Source: Actinomycetota bacterium (GTDB lineage Bacteria > Actinomycetota > Acidimicrobiia > Acidimicrobiales > Ilumatobacteraceae). Taken from it: a stretch of 64,000 nucleotides of DNA. The position numbers were made by a program, and so were the translations under genes. Below the pieces are notes generated by a model. The model was not told the DNA's origin, searched no databases, and worked only from the letters and a program-made list of their open reading frames with translations. Below, one piece after another: positions 20,762 through 29,269 of the stretch (within the stretch, counting starts at the first letter, position 1; the number at the start of each line of letters is the position of its first letter). The DNA lies in the NCBI GenBank assembly GCA_963169665.1, contig CAUJET010000037.1, forward strand, positions 1 to 64,000, read 5' to 3'.

Positions 20762-21547
20762 ATGCCGCACGCTGCGATCAACGGCCAACAGATCCACTAC
20801 GAGGACACAGGTGGCGATGGCCCCGCGGTGATCCTCGGCCACGGATTCCTGATGGATCTCACCATGTTCGAGCACCAGGTCGCTGCGCTGCGCGGCCAGT
20901 ACCGGGTGATCACCTGGGACGAACGTGGCTTCGGCCAGACCGTCACCGACGGCGCGCCGTTCACCTACTGGGACTCGGCTGCTGACTGCCTCGGACTGCT
21001 CGACCACCTCGGCATCGATCGTGCCGTCGTCGGCGGGATGAGCCAGGGTGGCTACCTGTCGTTGCGGGTGGCGCTCACCGCGCCCGAGCGGGTGCGGGCG
21101 CTCATCCTCCTCGACTCGGGTGCCGCGCTCGATGCGCCGGAGAAGCTGGCCGCGAACCAGGGCATGGTGGACATGTGGCTGGCGGTCGGCCCGGTGGACG
21201 AACTCGCCCAGGCGGTCGCGACGATCATCATCGACGATCCGGTGGAGGACCCGAAGTGGATCGCGAAGTGGCAGGCCCGGCCGAAGGAATCGCTGGCCGA
21301 ACCGGCTCGCTGTCTGCTCACCCGCGACGACGTGAGCCCCCGCCTCGGCGAGATCACCTGCCCGGCGCTCGTCGTGCACGGCACCGAGGACACGGCGATC
21401 ACGATGGAACACGCCGAGGAGATGGCTGCCGGACTGCCCGGGTGCGGCGGCGTCGTGAAGGTCAGCGGCGCCCACGCGGCGAACCTCACCAACCCCGACC
21501 CCGTGAACGCCGCCATCCTCGATTTCCTCGCCGGCCTCCCGGCCTGA
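20762..21547 (+). CDS. Alpha/beta hydrolase
   Basis: 261 residues with the classical fold: LGHGFLMDLTMFEHQ (oxyanion region), nucleophile elbow GGMSQGGYLS, VVHGTEDTAI (acid region) and a C-terminal histidine in SGAHAANLTNPDPV. Resembles menH- and esterase-type hydrolases; the substrate is unknown. Divergent from menB, but sequence alone does not show a MenH role. Confidence 0.82.
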   Translation: MPHAAINGQQIHYEDTGGDGPAVILGHGFLMDLTMFEHQVAALRGQYRVITWDERGFGQTVTDGAPFTYWDSAADCLGLLDHLGIDRAVVGGMSQGGYLSLRVALTAPERVRALILLDSGAALDAPEKLAANQGMVDMWLAVGPVDELAQAVATIIIDDPVEDPKWIAKWQARPKESLAEPARCLLTRDDVSPRLGEITCPALVVHGTEDTAITMEHAEEMAAGLPGCGGVVKVSGAHAANLTNPDPVNAAILDFLAGLPA

Positions 21548-21559
21548 TCGGATCACGAC

Positions 21560-22309
21560 ATGGCATTGCAGATCTTCGGCGTTCCCGGCCTGCCCGAGAT
21601 CGTCCCCGGGAGCGACCTCGCAGCGATGATCGCGATCGCAGCCGCCGAGGCGGGCACCCCGCTGGCTGACGGTGACGTCGTCGTGGTCACGTCGAAGATC
21701 GTGTCGAAGGCCGAGGGCCGAACGGTCGAGCTCGCCGACGTGCAGCCGTCACAGTTCGCGATCGACTGGTCGCTGCCGTGGGACAAGGACCCCGCGGTCA
21801 CCGAGCTGGTGCTACGCGAGTCGAAGCGTGTGGTCCGCCAGGTTGGGCCGATCCTGATCACCGAGACCCACCACGGGTTCGTGTGCGCGAACAGTGGACT
21901 CGACCAGTCGAGCAGCGGTGCACACGGCCGCGTCGTGCTGCTGCCGTTGGATCCCGACGCCTCGGCCCGCCGCATCCGCACCGGCCTCCAGGCCGCGGGG
22001 ATCGATGCCGCCGTCATCATCAGCGACACGTTCGGTCGGGCCTGGCGCGAGGGGCAGACCGACATCGCGATCGGCGTCGCCGGCATCCAGCCGATCCTCA
22101 GCTACATCGGCCAGGTCGACCCCCACGGTCACGAGTTCAAGGTGCAGGCGATCTGCACCGCCGACGAGCTCACCGGCGCCGCCGAGCTCGTGAAGGGCAA
22201 CACGTCCCGGGTGCCCGTCGGTGTGGTGCGCGGCTTCGAGTTCGAACTCGACGACACTGCCGTCATCGCACCGGTGTTGCGCGACCAGAGCCGCGACCTG
22301 TTCCGCTGA
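21560..22309 (+). CDS. cofE: Coenzyme F420-0:L-glutamate ligase, single-domain
   Basis: A 249-residue GTP-dependent ligase that adds the glutamate tail to F420-0. CofE landmarks: GVPGLPEIVPGSDLA, VVVTSKIVSKAEGR, ITETHHGFVCANSGLDQSS, DTFGRAWREGQTDIAIG and the ending GVVRGFEFELDD. The C-terminal FMN reductase domain of mycobacterial FbiB is absent, so a separate dehydro-F420 reductase is expected elsewhere. Starts 12 bp after the hydrolase, probably co-transcribed. Fits the F420-type oxidoreductases seen in this window. Confidence 0.93.
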   Translation: MALQIFGVPGLPEIVPGSDLAAMIAIAAAEAGTPLADGDVVVVTSKIVSKAEGRTVELADVQPSQFAIDWSLPWDKDPAVTELVLRESKRVVRQVGPILITETHHGFVCANSGLDQSSSGAHGRVVLLPLDPDASARRIRTGLQAAGIDAAVIISDTFGRAWREGQTDIAIGVAGIQPILSYIGQVDPHGHEFKVQAICTADELTGAAELVKGNTSRVPVGVVRGFEFELDDTAVIAPVLRDQSRDLFR

Positions 22310-22365
22310 CCGACCGGCGATCCGGGCCGCCCGAAATGCGGCCGTGACGACCAGCGCCGTCCGCG

Positions 22366-22371
22366 TACCGT
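22366..22371 (+). promoter_or_regulatory. -10 box of the class I methyltransferase gene (leaderless)
   Basis: TACCGT, 7 nt before ATG 22379; favours this ATG over GTG 22370. Confidence 0.4.
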
Positions 22372-22378
22372 GGTGTCG

Positions 22379-23050
22379 ATGATCGAGCCCGCTCACGTCG
22401 CGACGGCCCGCGACGCCTACGACGGCACCGCCGACCTGTACGTGCAGTTCGTCGGCACCGAGATCTCCTCGTCGATCGAGGCCGACCTCGACATCGATGT
22501 GCTCGGGTCGTTCGCCGAGCGAGCCGCGCGGGCGAACGGGCCGGTCGCCGACATCGGCTGCGGGCCGGGTCGTGCAGCAGCGTTCCTCGCCGCCCGGGGA
22601 CTCGACGTCGTGGGTTTCGACATCTCGACCGCGCTGCTCGACCTCGCCCGAGCCGCCCATCCGGGTGCGCGCTTCGAGGAGGGATCGCTCGCCGACCTGC
22701 CGCTGCCCGACGGCACGCTCGCCGGTGCGGTCTGCTGGTACTCGATCATCCACACACCGCCCGATCGGCTCGACGAGGTGGCGGTCGAACTGGCCCGCGT
22801 GCTCGCGCCCGGTGCCCCGCTGCTGGTCGCCTTCCAGGCGGGCCATGGCGAGGCGTTGCACCGCACCGAGGTGCAGGGACGTCCGGTGTCGCTCACCAGC
22901 CATCGTCACGATCCGGCGCACGTCGCCCGATGCCTCGAGCGGGCCGGGTTCGACGTTGCACCACCCGTGGTGCGGGACGCAGTTGCCGAGCACGAGTCGA
23001 CCCCACAGGCGTTCGTCTCGGCCCATGCGGCGACGGCTCGGCCCGGATGA
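22379..23050 (+). CDS. Class I SAM-dependent methyltransferase
   Basis: A 223-residue Methyltransf_11-type enzyme. Motif I is VADIGCGPGRAAAFLAARG, followed by VVGFDIS (motif II acid) and LPLPDGTLAGAVCWYSIIH. The substrate cannot be read from sequence. It overlaps the next kinase gene by 4 bp (ATGA at 23047), so the two products may act in one pathway. Confidence 0.85.
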   Translation: MIEPAHVATARDAYDGTADLYVQFVGTEISSSIEADLDIDVLGSFAERAARANGPVADIGCGPGRAAAFLAARGLDVVGFDISTALLDLARAAHPGARFEEGSLADLPLPDGTLAGAVCWYSIIHTPPDRLDEVAVELARVLAPGAPLLVAFQAGHGEALHRTEVQGRPVSLTSHRHDPAHVARCLERAGFDVAPPVVRDAVAEHESTPQAFVSAHAATARPG

Positions 23051-23973
23051 CGGCGATCGAGATTCCGACGCTCGTACGTCAGCGGGCGACGCACAACGGC
23101 GCCGCCGGCAGCGCGTGGCTCGATGCGCTGCCCAGCGTGGTCGACGACCTCAGCGATCGTTGGGGACTGACGATCGGCGACGCATTCGCCGGCGGGACCG
23201 CCGGCTATGTCGTCGCCGCCATCGATGCGAACGGGCGCGACTGTGTGCTGAAGGTGGCGATGCCCCTGGACATCGACGAGCGGGAGACGTTCGCTCGGAG
23301 CGTGCTCGCGCACCACCTCGCTGCCGGACGTGGGTGTGCGGCGTTGCTCGCCCATGCCGACGAGGTGCCGGCGATGCTGCTCGAACGTCTCGGCCCCAAC
23401 CTGGCCGATCTCGGGTTCACCGTGGCGCAGATCCTCGATGCGATCGCCGACACGCTGCCGACGTTCTGGCGGCCGCTCGACGACGACGTCGAACTCCGCA
23501 CCGGTGCCGAGCAGGCGCAATGGCTCGCCCGGTACATCGCGACGACCTGGGAGGCGCTCGGCCGACCGTGCGATCGGCGGGTGATCGATCGGGCGGTCGA
23601 GCTGTGCGATCGACGAGCGGATGCGTACTCGCTCGAGCGGTCGGTGCTCGTGCACGGCGACGCGCACGGTTGGAACACGCTCGCCGCGGGCGACGGCACC
23701 TTCAAGTTCGTCGACGTGGAGGGGCTGCGCTCCGAACCCGCACACGATCTCGCGGTGCCGATGCGCGAGTACAACGAACCCCTGCTCGACGGCGACACCG
23801 CTCGGCTCGTGCGTGCGAGGGCCGACCGCCTCGCCGCCCGCTGCGACGTGGACGCCGAAGCGGTGTGGGAGTGGGGTTTCATCGAGCGCGTGTCCACCGG
23901 GCTGGCGAACGTCCGCGACTTCGACGACGGCGACGGTGCGATGTTCCTCGAAGTCGCCGGCCGCTGCCTCTGA
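23047..23973 (+). CDS. Aminoglycoside/hydroxyurea-type kinase (APH-like)
   Basis: A 308-residue small-molecule kinase of the PF04655 / streptomycin 6-phosphotransferase-like fold. The Brenner motif is VLVHGDAHGWNTLAAG (HGDxHxxN), and the metal-binding DxD/E position is FVDVEGL. An N-terminal lobe has CVLKVAMPLD with the candidate ATP lysine. It may inactivate an antibiotic or phosphorylate a metabolite; chromosomal actinobacterial members often have no tested substrate. Translationally coupled to the methyltransferase. Confidence 0.8.
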   Translation: MTAIEIPTLVRQRATHNGAAGSAWLDALPSVVDDLSDRWGLTIGDAFAGGTAGYVVAAIDANGRDCVLKVAMPLDIDERETFARSVLAHHLAAGRGCAALLAHADEVPAMLLERLGPNLADLGFTVAQILDAIADTLPTFWRPLDDDVELRTGAEQAQWLARYIATTWEALGRPCDRRVIDRAVELCDRRADAYSLERSVLVHGDAHGWNTLAAGDGTFKFVDVEGLRSEPAHDLAVPMREYNEPLLDGDTARLVRARADRLAARCDVDAEAVWEWGFIERVSTGLANVRDFDDGDGAMFLEVAGRCL

Positions 23974-24030
23974 ACGGAGGCGCGCCGGTGTGGGCCCTGC
24001 CGGGCCTCTTCGGTTCGACTCACGGGCAGG

Positions 24031-25353
24031 TCACATGGGCGGAGCGATGCGGCTGCCGTCGGGTCGGAACGTCGCGATGATCCCGTCGGCGAGTCGCCGG
24101 ACCTTGACCTTGGCGAGGTAGCGCCATCGGTTGTGATGCCCGCACGCGAGCCCGCCGTTGCACACGCAGGTCTCCCCACCTTCTGACGCGGGGGTCAGGT
24201 GATCGGTCTGACATTTCGTCGCGGGCACGATGCACCCGTCACCTGTGCAATGCGTGGCGCTCATCAACACCGCATCGCGGATCGCTCCGGTGAACAAGCG
24301 CTGGGCGGACGACATCGCGGTCGGCAGCCCGTCCTTGCCGCGGAGCACGATGCGGATCTTGCCGGCCAGCCCGGCGAGGACGGCATCTCGCAGGGCGATC
24401 GGGTCACCGTCGAAGGTCTGGCAGAACCCCCGGTCGGGTCCGAACGGTGACCGCACGGGTGCCATCGAGCTGATACCGAGGAGTTGCTCGAGGCCGTGGA
24501 CGGCTGATTCGGCGTCGATCACGATGTTGAGCACCGTCTGCACCGGTCCGTCCGGTTCCGGCGCCTCGTCGATGTCGACCGTCTCGCCGGTCTCGCCGTC
24601 TTGGAGGTCGGGGTCGACCATCGTCGGCAACGTGGTGTGGCGCAGCAGTTCTTGGAACGCGTCGTAGCGCCGTTGGGTGGCGGTGCGGGCGAGCTTGTCC
24701 GCCGCGACGTCGTCACCGTGGATGGCCTTGGCGACCGCCCAGTCGCGGTGGAACTCGATCTCCTCGAAGTGGGCGAGCATCGCCTTCAACCTGACGTGAT
24801 CCGACGCCGGTCCCTCGACATCGAACTTCCCCGTGAGACCGGTCTGCCCGAGCGATGCCTTGCGGTTGCGGTGTGCCCGGTCGGGGTCGGGCCCGTCCTG
24901 ATCCATGAGGCACTTCCAGGCGATGACGTACTGCTCGAACGCCAGGAACGACAGCTTCGCCGCGTGGTCGAGGAAGTCGTCGATCTGCTCGGCCACATAC
25001 ATCCCCACCCGAGGCGCACGAGCGAGGCGGGCGAGCAGGAACACCTGCGCCGACCCGACCCGGCCGATCGTCAACGCGTCGAGCACCTGCGGACACGTGC
25101 GGCACAGCAGTTCGAGATCGCGGTGGGCCTTGGCGTCTCGGTCGGCCCACCGGAACTCCGCCCGCCCATACCCTGCAAGATCGCGGTGACCGTCTGAGTA
25201 GTAGAGCTTCCGCTTCTCCAACTCCCGCAACAACGTGATGTGCTCGGCGAGATCGGCGCGGCGGCGGACTTCGATCTCGCGGCAGCGGGTCAGGATCTCC
25301 TCGTCGGAGATCTCGGGTGGATCCACGACGGGATCGTCGACGACCGTGGACAT
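24031..25353 (-). CDS. DUF222 / HNH endonuclease domain protein (13E12-type)
   Basis: 440 residues. The N-terminal DUF222 region (about 20-300) is helical and charged. A C-terminal HNH-like module carries CTGDGCIVPATKCQTDHL and GLACGHHNRW; the Cys pairs are probable zinc ligands and DH/HN the catalytic core. These proteins are multicopy in many actinobacterial genomes and spread like selfish or repeat-family genes; a cellular role is not established. ATG 25353 has a strong Shine-Dalgarno (GGAAGGAG, 25361-25368). It is the only probable mobile-family gene in the window. Confidence 0.88.
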   Translation of the reverse strand: MSTVVDDPVVDPPEISDEEILTRCREIEVRRRADLAEHITLLRELEKRKLYYSDGHRDLAGYGRAEFRWADRDAKAHRDLELLCRTCPQVLDALTIGRVGSAQVFLLARLARAPRVGMYVAEQIDDFLDHAAKLSFLAFEQYVIAWKCLMDQDGPDPDRAHRNRKASLGQTGLTGKFDVEGPASDHVRLKAMLAHFEEIEFHRDWAVAKAIHGDDVAADKLARTATQRRYDAFQELLRHTTLPTMVDPDLQDGETGETVDIDEAPEPDGPVQTVLNIVIDAESAVHGLEQLLGISSMAPVRSPFGPDRGFCQTFDGDPIALRDAVLAGLAGKIRIVLRGKDGLPTAMSSAQRLFTGAIRDAVLMSATHCTGDGCIVPATKCQTDHLTPASEGGETCVCNGGLACGHHNRWRYLAKVKVRRLADGIIATFRPDGSRIAPPM

Positions 25354-25600
25354 GCACACGCTCCTTCCCCCGACACCCAGCGACGGGGTGCGGTTCATCG
25401 GTGATACGAGGGACCTCGGAGGGTCCCGATCACGTCCCGGGGGAACACGGAACGACTGAAGACGATCCTAGAAACCGGGTGTGACAGAGCAGCCCGGCCA
25501 CACCCGACGAACCGACACCACGATCATGCCAACGGGGTGTCACACGGGCCCGGTCGCCGATCGGCCCGGGTCGACGCGGATGGCCCCGGTCGCGTCCCGG
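25354..25600. other. Non-coding stretch upstream of the HNH gene
   Basis: No gene seen. Contains a hairpin GGGACC-TCGGA-GGTCCC near 25410-25427, a TAGGAT -10-like box on the minus strand (25465-25470) without a clear -35, and an inverted repeat GTGTGACA (25479-25486) / TGTCACAC (25538-25545). Confidence 0.5.
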
Positions 25601-25963
25601 TCAGGTGTCGAAGAGGATCTCGACCATGGGGGCGGACTCGAGCAGCACGTCGAGCGGTTGCTCGCCGCGATACCACCACGCGCTCGGGTGCTCGAGCACC
25701 GTGCGCCGGGTGGCCGGATCGTCGACGAACACCGCCCGCGCCGGGACATCGGCGTTCGCATGTCGCTTCAGGTGGACGACGAGCTGCGGATCGGCACGGA
25801 GGTTCGCGACCCAGTCGCGCGTGCCCGTGGTGCCGGTGATGAAGCAGCGGCCGTCGACGTCGAGCATCCAGATCTCCAGCCGTCGGGGCAGGCCCGAGGA
25901 ACGGCCGGTCGTCGTGATGTCGATCGTCGGGTCGTCGGCGAGTTCGGTGCGCACGAGGTCCAC
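25601..25963 (-). CDS. Ddn-like deazaflavin-dependent nitroreductase-family protein
   Basis: 120 residues, split-barrel fold of the F420-dependent Ddn/PF04075 family: IDITTTGRSSGLPRRLEIWM, then FITGTTGTRDWVANLRADP, a typical F420-binding pattern. Likely reduces quinones, nitro compounds or other substrates with F420H2. GTG 25963 is supported by a TACGAT box 6 nt upstream. Confidence 0.85.
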   Translation of the reverse strand: MDLVRTELADDPTIDITTTGRSSGLPRRLEIWMLDVDGRCFITGTTGTRDWVANLRADPQLVVHLKRHANADVPARAVFVDDPATRRTVLEHPSAWWYRGEQPLDVLLESAPMVEILFDT

Positions 25964-25969
25964 ACGGTC

Positions 25970-25975
25970 ATCGTA
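25970..25975 (-). promoter_or_regulatory. -10 box of the Ddn-like gene (leaderless)
   Basis: TACGAT on the minus strand, 6 nt before GTG 25963. Confidence 0.4.
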
Positions 25976-25997
25976 GAACCCGGGGTGACGTCGCCGA

Positions 25998-27110
25998 TCA
26001 GGACGCGGCGATCCACTGCTGGACGGTCGCGACGCCGAGCCCGGGGAAGTTGATGTTGAGGCCGTCCATGCCCATGTCGAGGAGCTGCTCGTAGCCGGCG
26101 GCGTTCTCCCACACCCGGTCGTTCGGCCACACCCAGATCACGTAGCCGGCGTCGTGCGAGGCGGCGACCACCTCGGGGGTGAGCACCTCGAGGCCGTTGT
26201 ACTCCGGCGGGAGCTGGAGGATGCGCATGCCGTCGGGCAGCGGCGTGCCGTCGAGCACCCAGGCCGTCGACAGGCCGAGGCCGGGGGTGAGCTCCACCGT
26301 GGGGGCGAACTCGCCGAACGCGGTGACGACGGTGTCGTCGAAGGAGGTGACCACGGCGGCGTCGAGTCGGTCGAGCTCGGTCAGCTCGTCGGCGAGCACG
26401 CGGGCGGCTTCGACAGCGGTGGCACCCTCGCCCTTGATCTCGATGTTGAGCGGCATGTCGGGCCATCGCTCGACGATGTCGCGAAAGCGTGGGATCGCGA
26501 AGTCGGCGGGCGTCGCGCCGGCAGGCGGCGCCACGTCACCGGTGCGGATGCCGCGGTAGACGTAGGCCTCCTCCGGCTGCTCGCGGCACACGCAGTCGGC
26601 GGTGAACCAGTAGGCGTTGTCGAGTGCGGCGACCTGCTCGTACGTCATCGCCGCAACCTCGCCCGTGCCGTCGGTGGTGCGGTCGACATCGCCGTCGTGC
26701 TGCACGATCAGCACGCCGTCACCGGTGAGCTGGACGTCGAGGTCGAGCATGTCCACGCCGGCGGCGACGCTCTGCGCGTAGCCGTAGGGGGTGGAGTGCG
26801 GGAACTCGTCCTCGCCGGCGGCGTGGGCCAGCACGATCGGTCGACCGAGGGCGAGCAGGTCGTCCACCGTTGCAGCGGGCAGGGGTGCGGCGGTCGTGTC
26901 GGGCACCGTCGTCGCCGGCTCGGTCGTGGCCGGCTCCGTCGTGTCGGGGACGGTCGTCGCCGGGCTCGACTCGGAGGTCGATGCGGTCGCCGACTCGGCG
27001 GCGGTCGCCGTGGGCACGGACGAGACGACCGTGGACGCGGCACCGTCCTGATCGCTGCTGCCCGAACAGGCGGCGGCGAACAGGACGGTGACGAACAGCA
27101 GTGCCTTCAT
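25998..27110 (-). CDS. Glycerophosphodiester phosphodiesterase-like lipoprotein
   Basis: 370 residues. Lipoprotein signal MKALLFVTVLFAAACSG, lipobox Cys at about 15, then a Thr/Pro-rich linker (ATTVPDTTEPATTEPATT) and a GDPD TIM barrel. The barrel keeps LDLDVQLTGDGVLIVQHDGDVDRTTDGTG, NIEIKGEG and a C-terminal GYVIWVWPNDRVWENA. Two canonical active-site spots differ: the usual HRG reads HAAG and the PENT box reads PHST, so activity is uncertain. ATG 27110 has a TAGCGT box 7 nt upstream and gives a compact signal; GTG 27119 is the alternative. Confidence 0.82.
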   Translation of the reverse strand: MKALLFVTVLFAAACSGSSDQDGAASTVVSSVPTATAAESATASTSESSPATTVPDTTEPATTEPATTVPDTTAAPLPAATVDDLLALGRPIVLAHAAGEDEFPHSTPYGYAQSVAAGVDMLDLDVQLTGDGVLIVQHDGDVDRTTDGTGEVAAMTYEQVAALDNAYWFTADCVCREQPEEAYVYRGIRTGDVAPPAGATPADFAIPRFRDIVERWPDMPLNIEIKGEGATAVEAARVLADELTELDRLDAAVVTSFDDTVVTAFGEFAPTVELTPGLGLSTAWVLDGTPLPDGMRILQLPPEYNGLEVLTPEVVAASHDAGYVIWVWPNDRVWENAAGYEQLLDMGMDGLNINFPGLGVATVQQWIAAS

Positions 27111-27117
27111 CCGGCGC

Positions 27118-27123
27118 ACGCTA
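27118..27123 (-). promoter_or_regulatory. -10 box of the GDPD lipoprotein gene (leaderless)
   Basis: TAGCGT on the minus strand, 7 nt before ATG 27110. Confidence 0.4.
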
Positions 27124-27155
27124 GGTGCGCGGGATGGATCAGGCCCAACCTGGGA

Positions 27156-28895
27156 TCAGGACGTGAGCTCGGCGGTGACGATGCGCCCGATCTCCTCGCC
27201 GGTGAGTTCGTCGTGGGTGCAGAGCGCATCGGCGATGGCGATCAGCGCCGAGCGGTGCTCGAGGAGCATGCAGGCGACGCGGTCGGCGGCGCTCTCGAGG
27301 ATGCCTTCCACCTTCTCGCGCGACGGCTGGTCGGACAGCACCTTCGACACGAGGTTGCCGCCCATCGGTGCCGCAGCTGCCTCGAGGCTGATGAGCGTGT
27401 CGATGGCACCCATCTGGCCGACCATCTGGGAGGCCAGCGTCGTGGCGGCGGCGAGGTCGCCGGCGATGCCGCTGGAGGCCTCGCCGAACTCCTGGATCTC
27501 GGCGGCGCGACCGGCCAGGGCGACGGCGATCAGGTCGGCCGCCTCGCTCGGGGTCCTCAGATGGCGCTCCTCGGCGTCGACGTGCGACACCAGGCCCAGT
27601 GCGCCGGCACGGCGCAGGATCGAGGCGATCCGCACGTCACGGCCCACCAGCACGGCCGACAGGGCGTGGCCCGCTTCGTGGATCGCGACCCGTCGACGCT
27701 CGTCGGGGTTGTAGCCGACGGGATGCGAGAGGCCGATGTCGGTCGTGAGCTGTGCCTCGACGATGTCGCGCATGTTCATGCGGGTGCGACCGTGGCGGAG
27801 TGCGACGATCAGGCCCTCGTCGAGCAGGCGCTCGATCTTGACCGGGCTGTAGCCGGGCGTCATGTCTGCCACCGAGAAGGCGTTGACGTCCTCGGTGTGG
27901 GCCTTCTTGCCGAGGTAGTACGTGGCGATCTCGACGCGGTCGGCGCGGGGCGGCAGGTCGAAGTGGATGACCCGGTCGAAGCGGCCGGGGCGCAGGAGTG
28001 CCGGGTCGAGGTCGGCGGCGCGGTTGGTGGCGGCGACGATGAGGATGTTGGCCGGCGTCGGCTTCGGGCGGGGGAGGGCCTTGTCGGTCGGCAGGAACAC
28101 GTTGATACCGTCGACGAACTTGCTCTTGAACCTGTCCTTCGCCGTGGGCATGTCGAAGCTCTGCATCTGCACGAGCAGCTCGTTCACCACGCCGACGATG
28201 CCTTCGCGCATCGACCCGGAGTTCATGCCGCTGCGGGCACCGCCGATCGCGTCGAACTCCTCGATGAATCCGATCGCGCCGCCCTCGGCCCGAGCGGCCT
28301 TGCGCAGGGCCTTGAAGTAGGTGCGGATCTTGCGGTTGGTCTGTCCGTAGTACATCGACTGGAAGGCGCTGGCCGAGACGAACAGGAACGGCACGCCGGC
28401 CTCGGCGGCGAGTGCCTTGGCGAGGTAGGTCTTGCCGGTGCCCGGGGGGCCCTCGAACAGCACGCCTCGTCGGGGCGAGCCGCCCATCTCGGCAGCGAAG
28501 GTCTCGTGGGCGAGGAACAGGTTGAGCGTGTCGATCGCCTCACGTCGGGTCGCCTCGGCGCCCACGACGTCGTCGAGGCGGACGTTGGAGTCGCTCGGGC
28601 GCAGCAGGGTGTGCGGCGAGTGGCCGGCGCCCAGGAACGGGATGAGGATCAAGCAGGCGAGCACCAGCATCAGGCCGAGCATCACCGTGGTCGTCGGATC
28701 GTTGGTGATCCAGGCCGGCATGCCGAACTCGATCGGGTTGTCGGTGGCCTGCCGGTACCAGAACCAGCCGAAGGGCACGGACAAGACGGCGAGCAGCCCC
28801 CACAGCCGTTTCTGACGCACCTTCTCGCGGTTCTGGGTCGCATCGACCCGGTCGCCCTGCACGATCCGCCCACCCTGCAGTTGATCGATGTTCAT
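27156..28895 (-). CDS. Divergent FtsH-like AAA+ membrane metalloprotease
   Basis: 579 residues. Two membrane segments (about 32-47 and 71-90) with a very short outside loop, AAA module, then M41 peptidase. Walker A GPPGTGKT (149-156), arginine finger region RPGRFDR, protease HEAGH (406-410) and a downstream GDLAAAT aspartate are present. Differences from canonical FtsH: Walker B reads GFIEEFDAI, with Glu in place of the conserved Asp; the FVG pore loop is replaced by MYYGQ; and an insert of about 45 residues separates Walker B from sensor-1 (ILIVAATN). A second FtsH lies at the left edge, so this is a paralogue, perhaps with special substrates. ATG 28895 (MNIDQLQGG) is preferred; ATG 28961 is possible. 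Confidence 0.85.
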   Translation of the reverse strand: MNIDQLQGGRIVQGDRVDATQNREKVRQKRLWGLLAVLSVPFGWFWYRQATDNPIEFGMPAWITNDPTTTVMLGLMLVLACLILIPFLGAGHSPHTLLRPSDSNVRLDDVVGAEATRREAIDTLNLFLAHETFAAEMGGSPRRGVLFEGPPGTGKTYLAKALAAEAGVPFLFVSASAFQSMYYGQTNRKIRTYFKALRKAARAEGGAIGFIEEFDAIGGARSGMNSGSMREGIVGVVNELLVQMQSFDMPTAKDRFKSKFVDGINVFLPTDKALPRPKPTPANILIVAATNRAADLDPALLRPGRFDRVIHFDLPPRADRVEIATYYLGKKAHTEDVNAFSVADMTPGYSPVKIERLLDEGLIVALRHGRTRMNMRDIVEAQLTTDIGLSHPVGYNPDERRRVAIHEAGHALSAVLVGRDVRIASILRRAGALGLVSHVDAEERHLRTPSEAADLIAVALAGRAAEIQEFGEASSGIAGDLAAATTLASQMVGQMGAIDTLISLEAAAAPMGGNLVSKVLSDQPSREKVEGILESAADRVACMLLEHRSALIAIADALCTHDELTGEEIGRIVTAELTS

Positions 28896-29009
28896 CTGTC
28901 GCCCCGCCGTTTCTCGATGTCGAGTTGTTGTGTCATCGTTCGCTCCGGTGATCGCCGCCATGGTCGTCGGATCACCGTGCGCCTCGGGTTCCGCCGCCCG
29001 ATCTCGGAC

Positions 29010-29040
29010 ACCCTAGCACTGATCTCACGTTCCGTGGCAA
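29010..29040 (-). promoter_or_regulatory. Candidate promoter of the FtsH-like gene
   Basis: Minus-strand TTGCCA (29040-29035), 19-nt spacer, then TAGGGT (29015-29010) preceded by TGC as an extended -10. The region is AT-richer than its surroundings. Confidence 0.35.
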
Positions 29041-29245
29041 CGTTTCACTCTGGGTGGTTGCCCCCTCGCCGGTGGCGACACCCCTTGAACTCGGCTTGAC
29101 GGCCCTGGCCGAGCCCACCCGTGTCGTCGATCACGGCCGTGTGGACACGGCGCGGTCGCCCGAACGCCGACCCGGAGATCGTCTGGTTCCGGCAGGCGAT
29201 CGGTGGGCCTGAACGGTGGCCTGATGTGGGGGTCGAGGCGGCTAG

Positions 29246-29261
29246 GTCGTTCGACTAAGGT
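29246..29261 (+). promoter_or_regulatory. -10 box and short palindrome before tetR
   Basis: TAAGGT (29256-29261) lies 8 nt before ATG 29270 (leaderless). Immediately upstream is the palindrome GTCGTTCGAC (29246-29255), a position suited to TetR autorepression, though the palindrome is short. Confidence 0.35.
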
Positions 29262-29269
29262 GCTCGCCG

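Larger units (their letters stand above)
28896..29269. other. Divergent intergenic region between FtsH-like and tetR genes
   Basis: 374 bp without a convincing gene unless the FtsH-like protein starts at 28961. It holds the promoter candidates listed separately and nothing else recognisable; no hairpin terminator or repeat was found. Confidence 0.5.

Noticed and set aside
24031-25353. HNH gene as part of a mobile island, restriction system or retron
   Set aside because: No integrase, methylase, reverse transcriptase, direct-repeat boundary or composition change flanks it; DUF222/HNH genes stand alone commonly.
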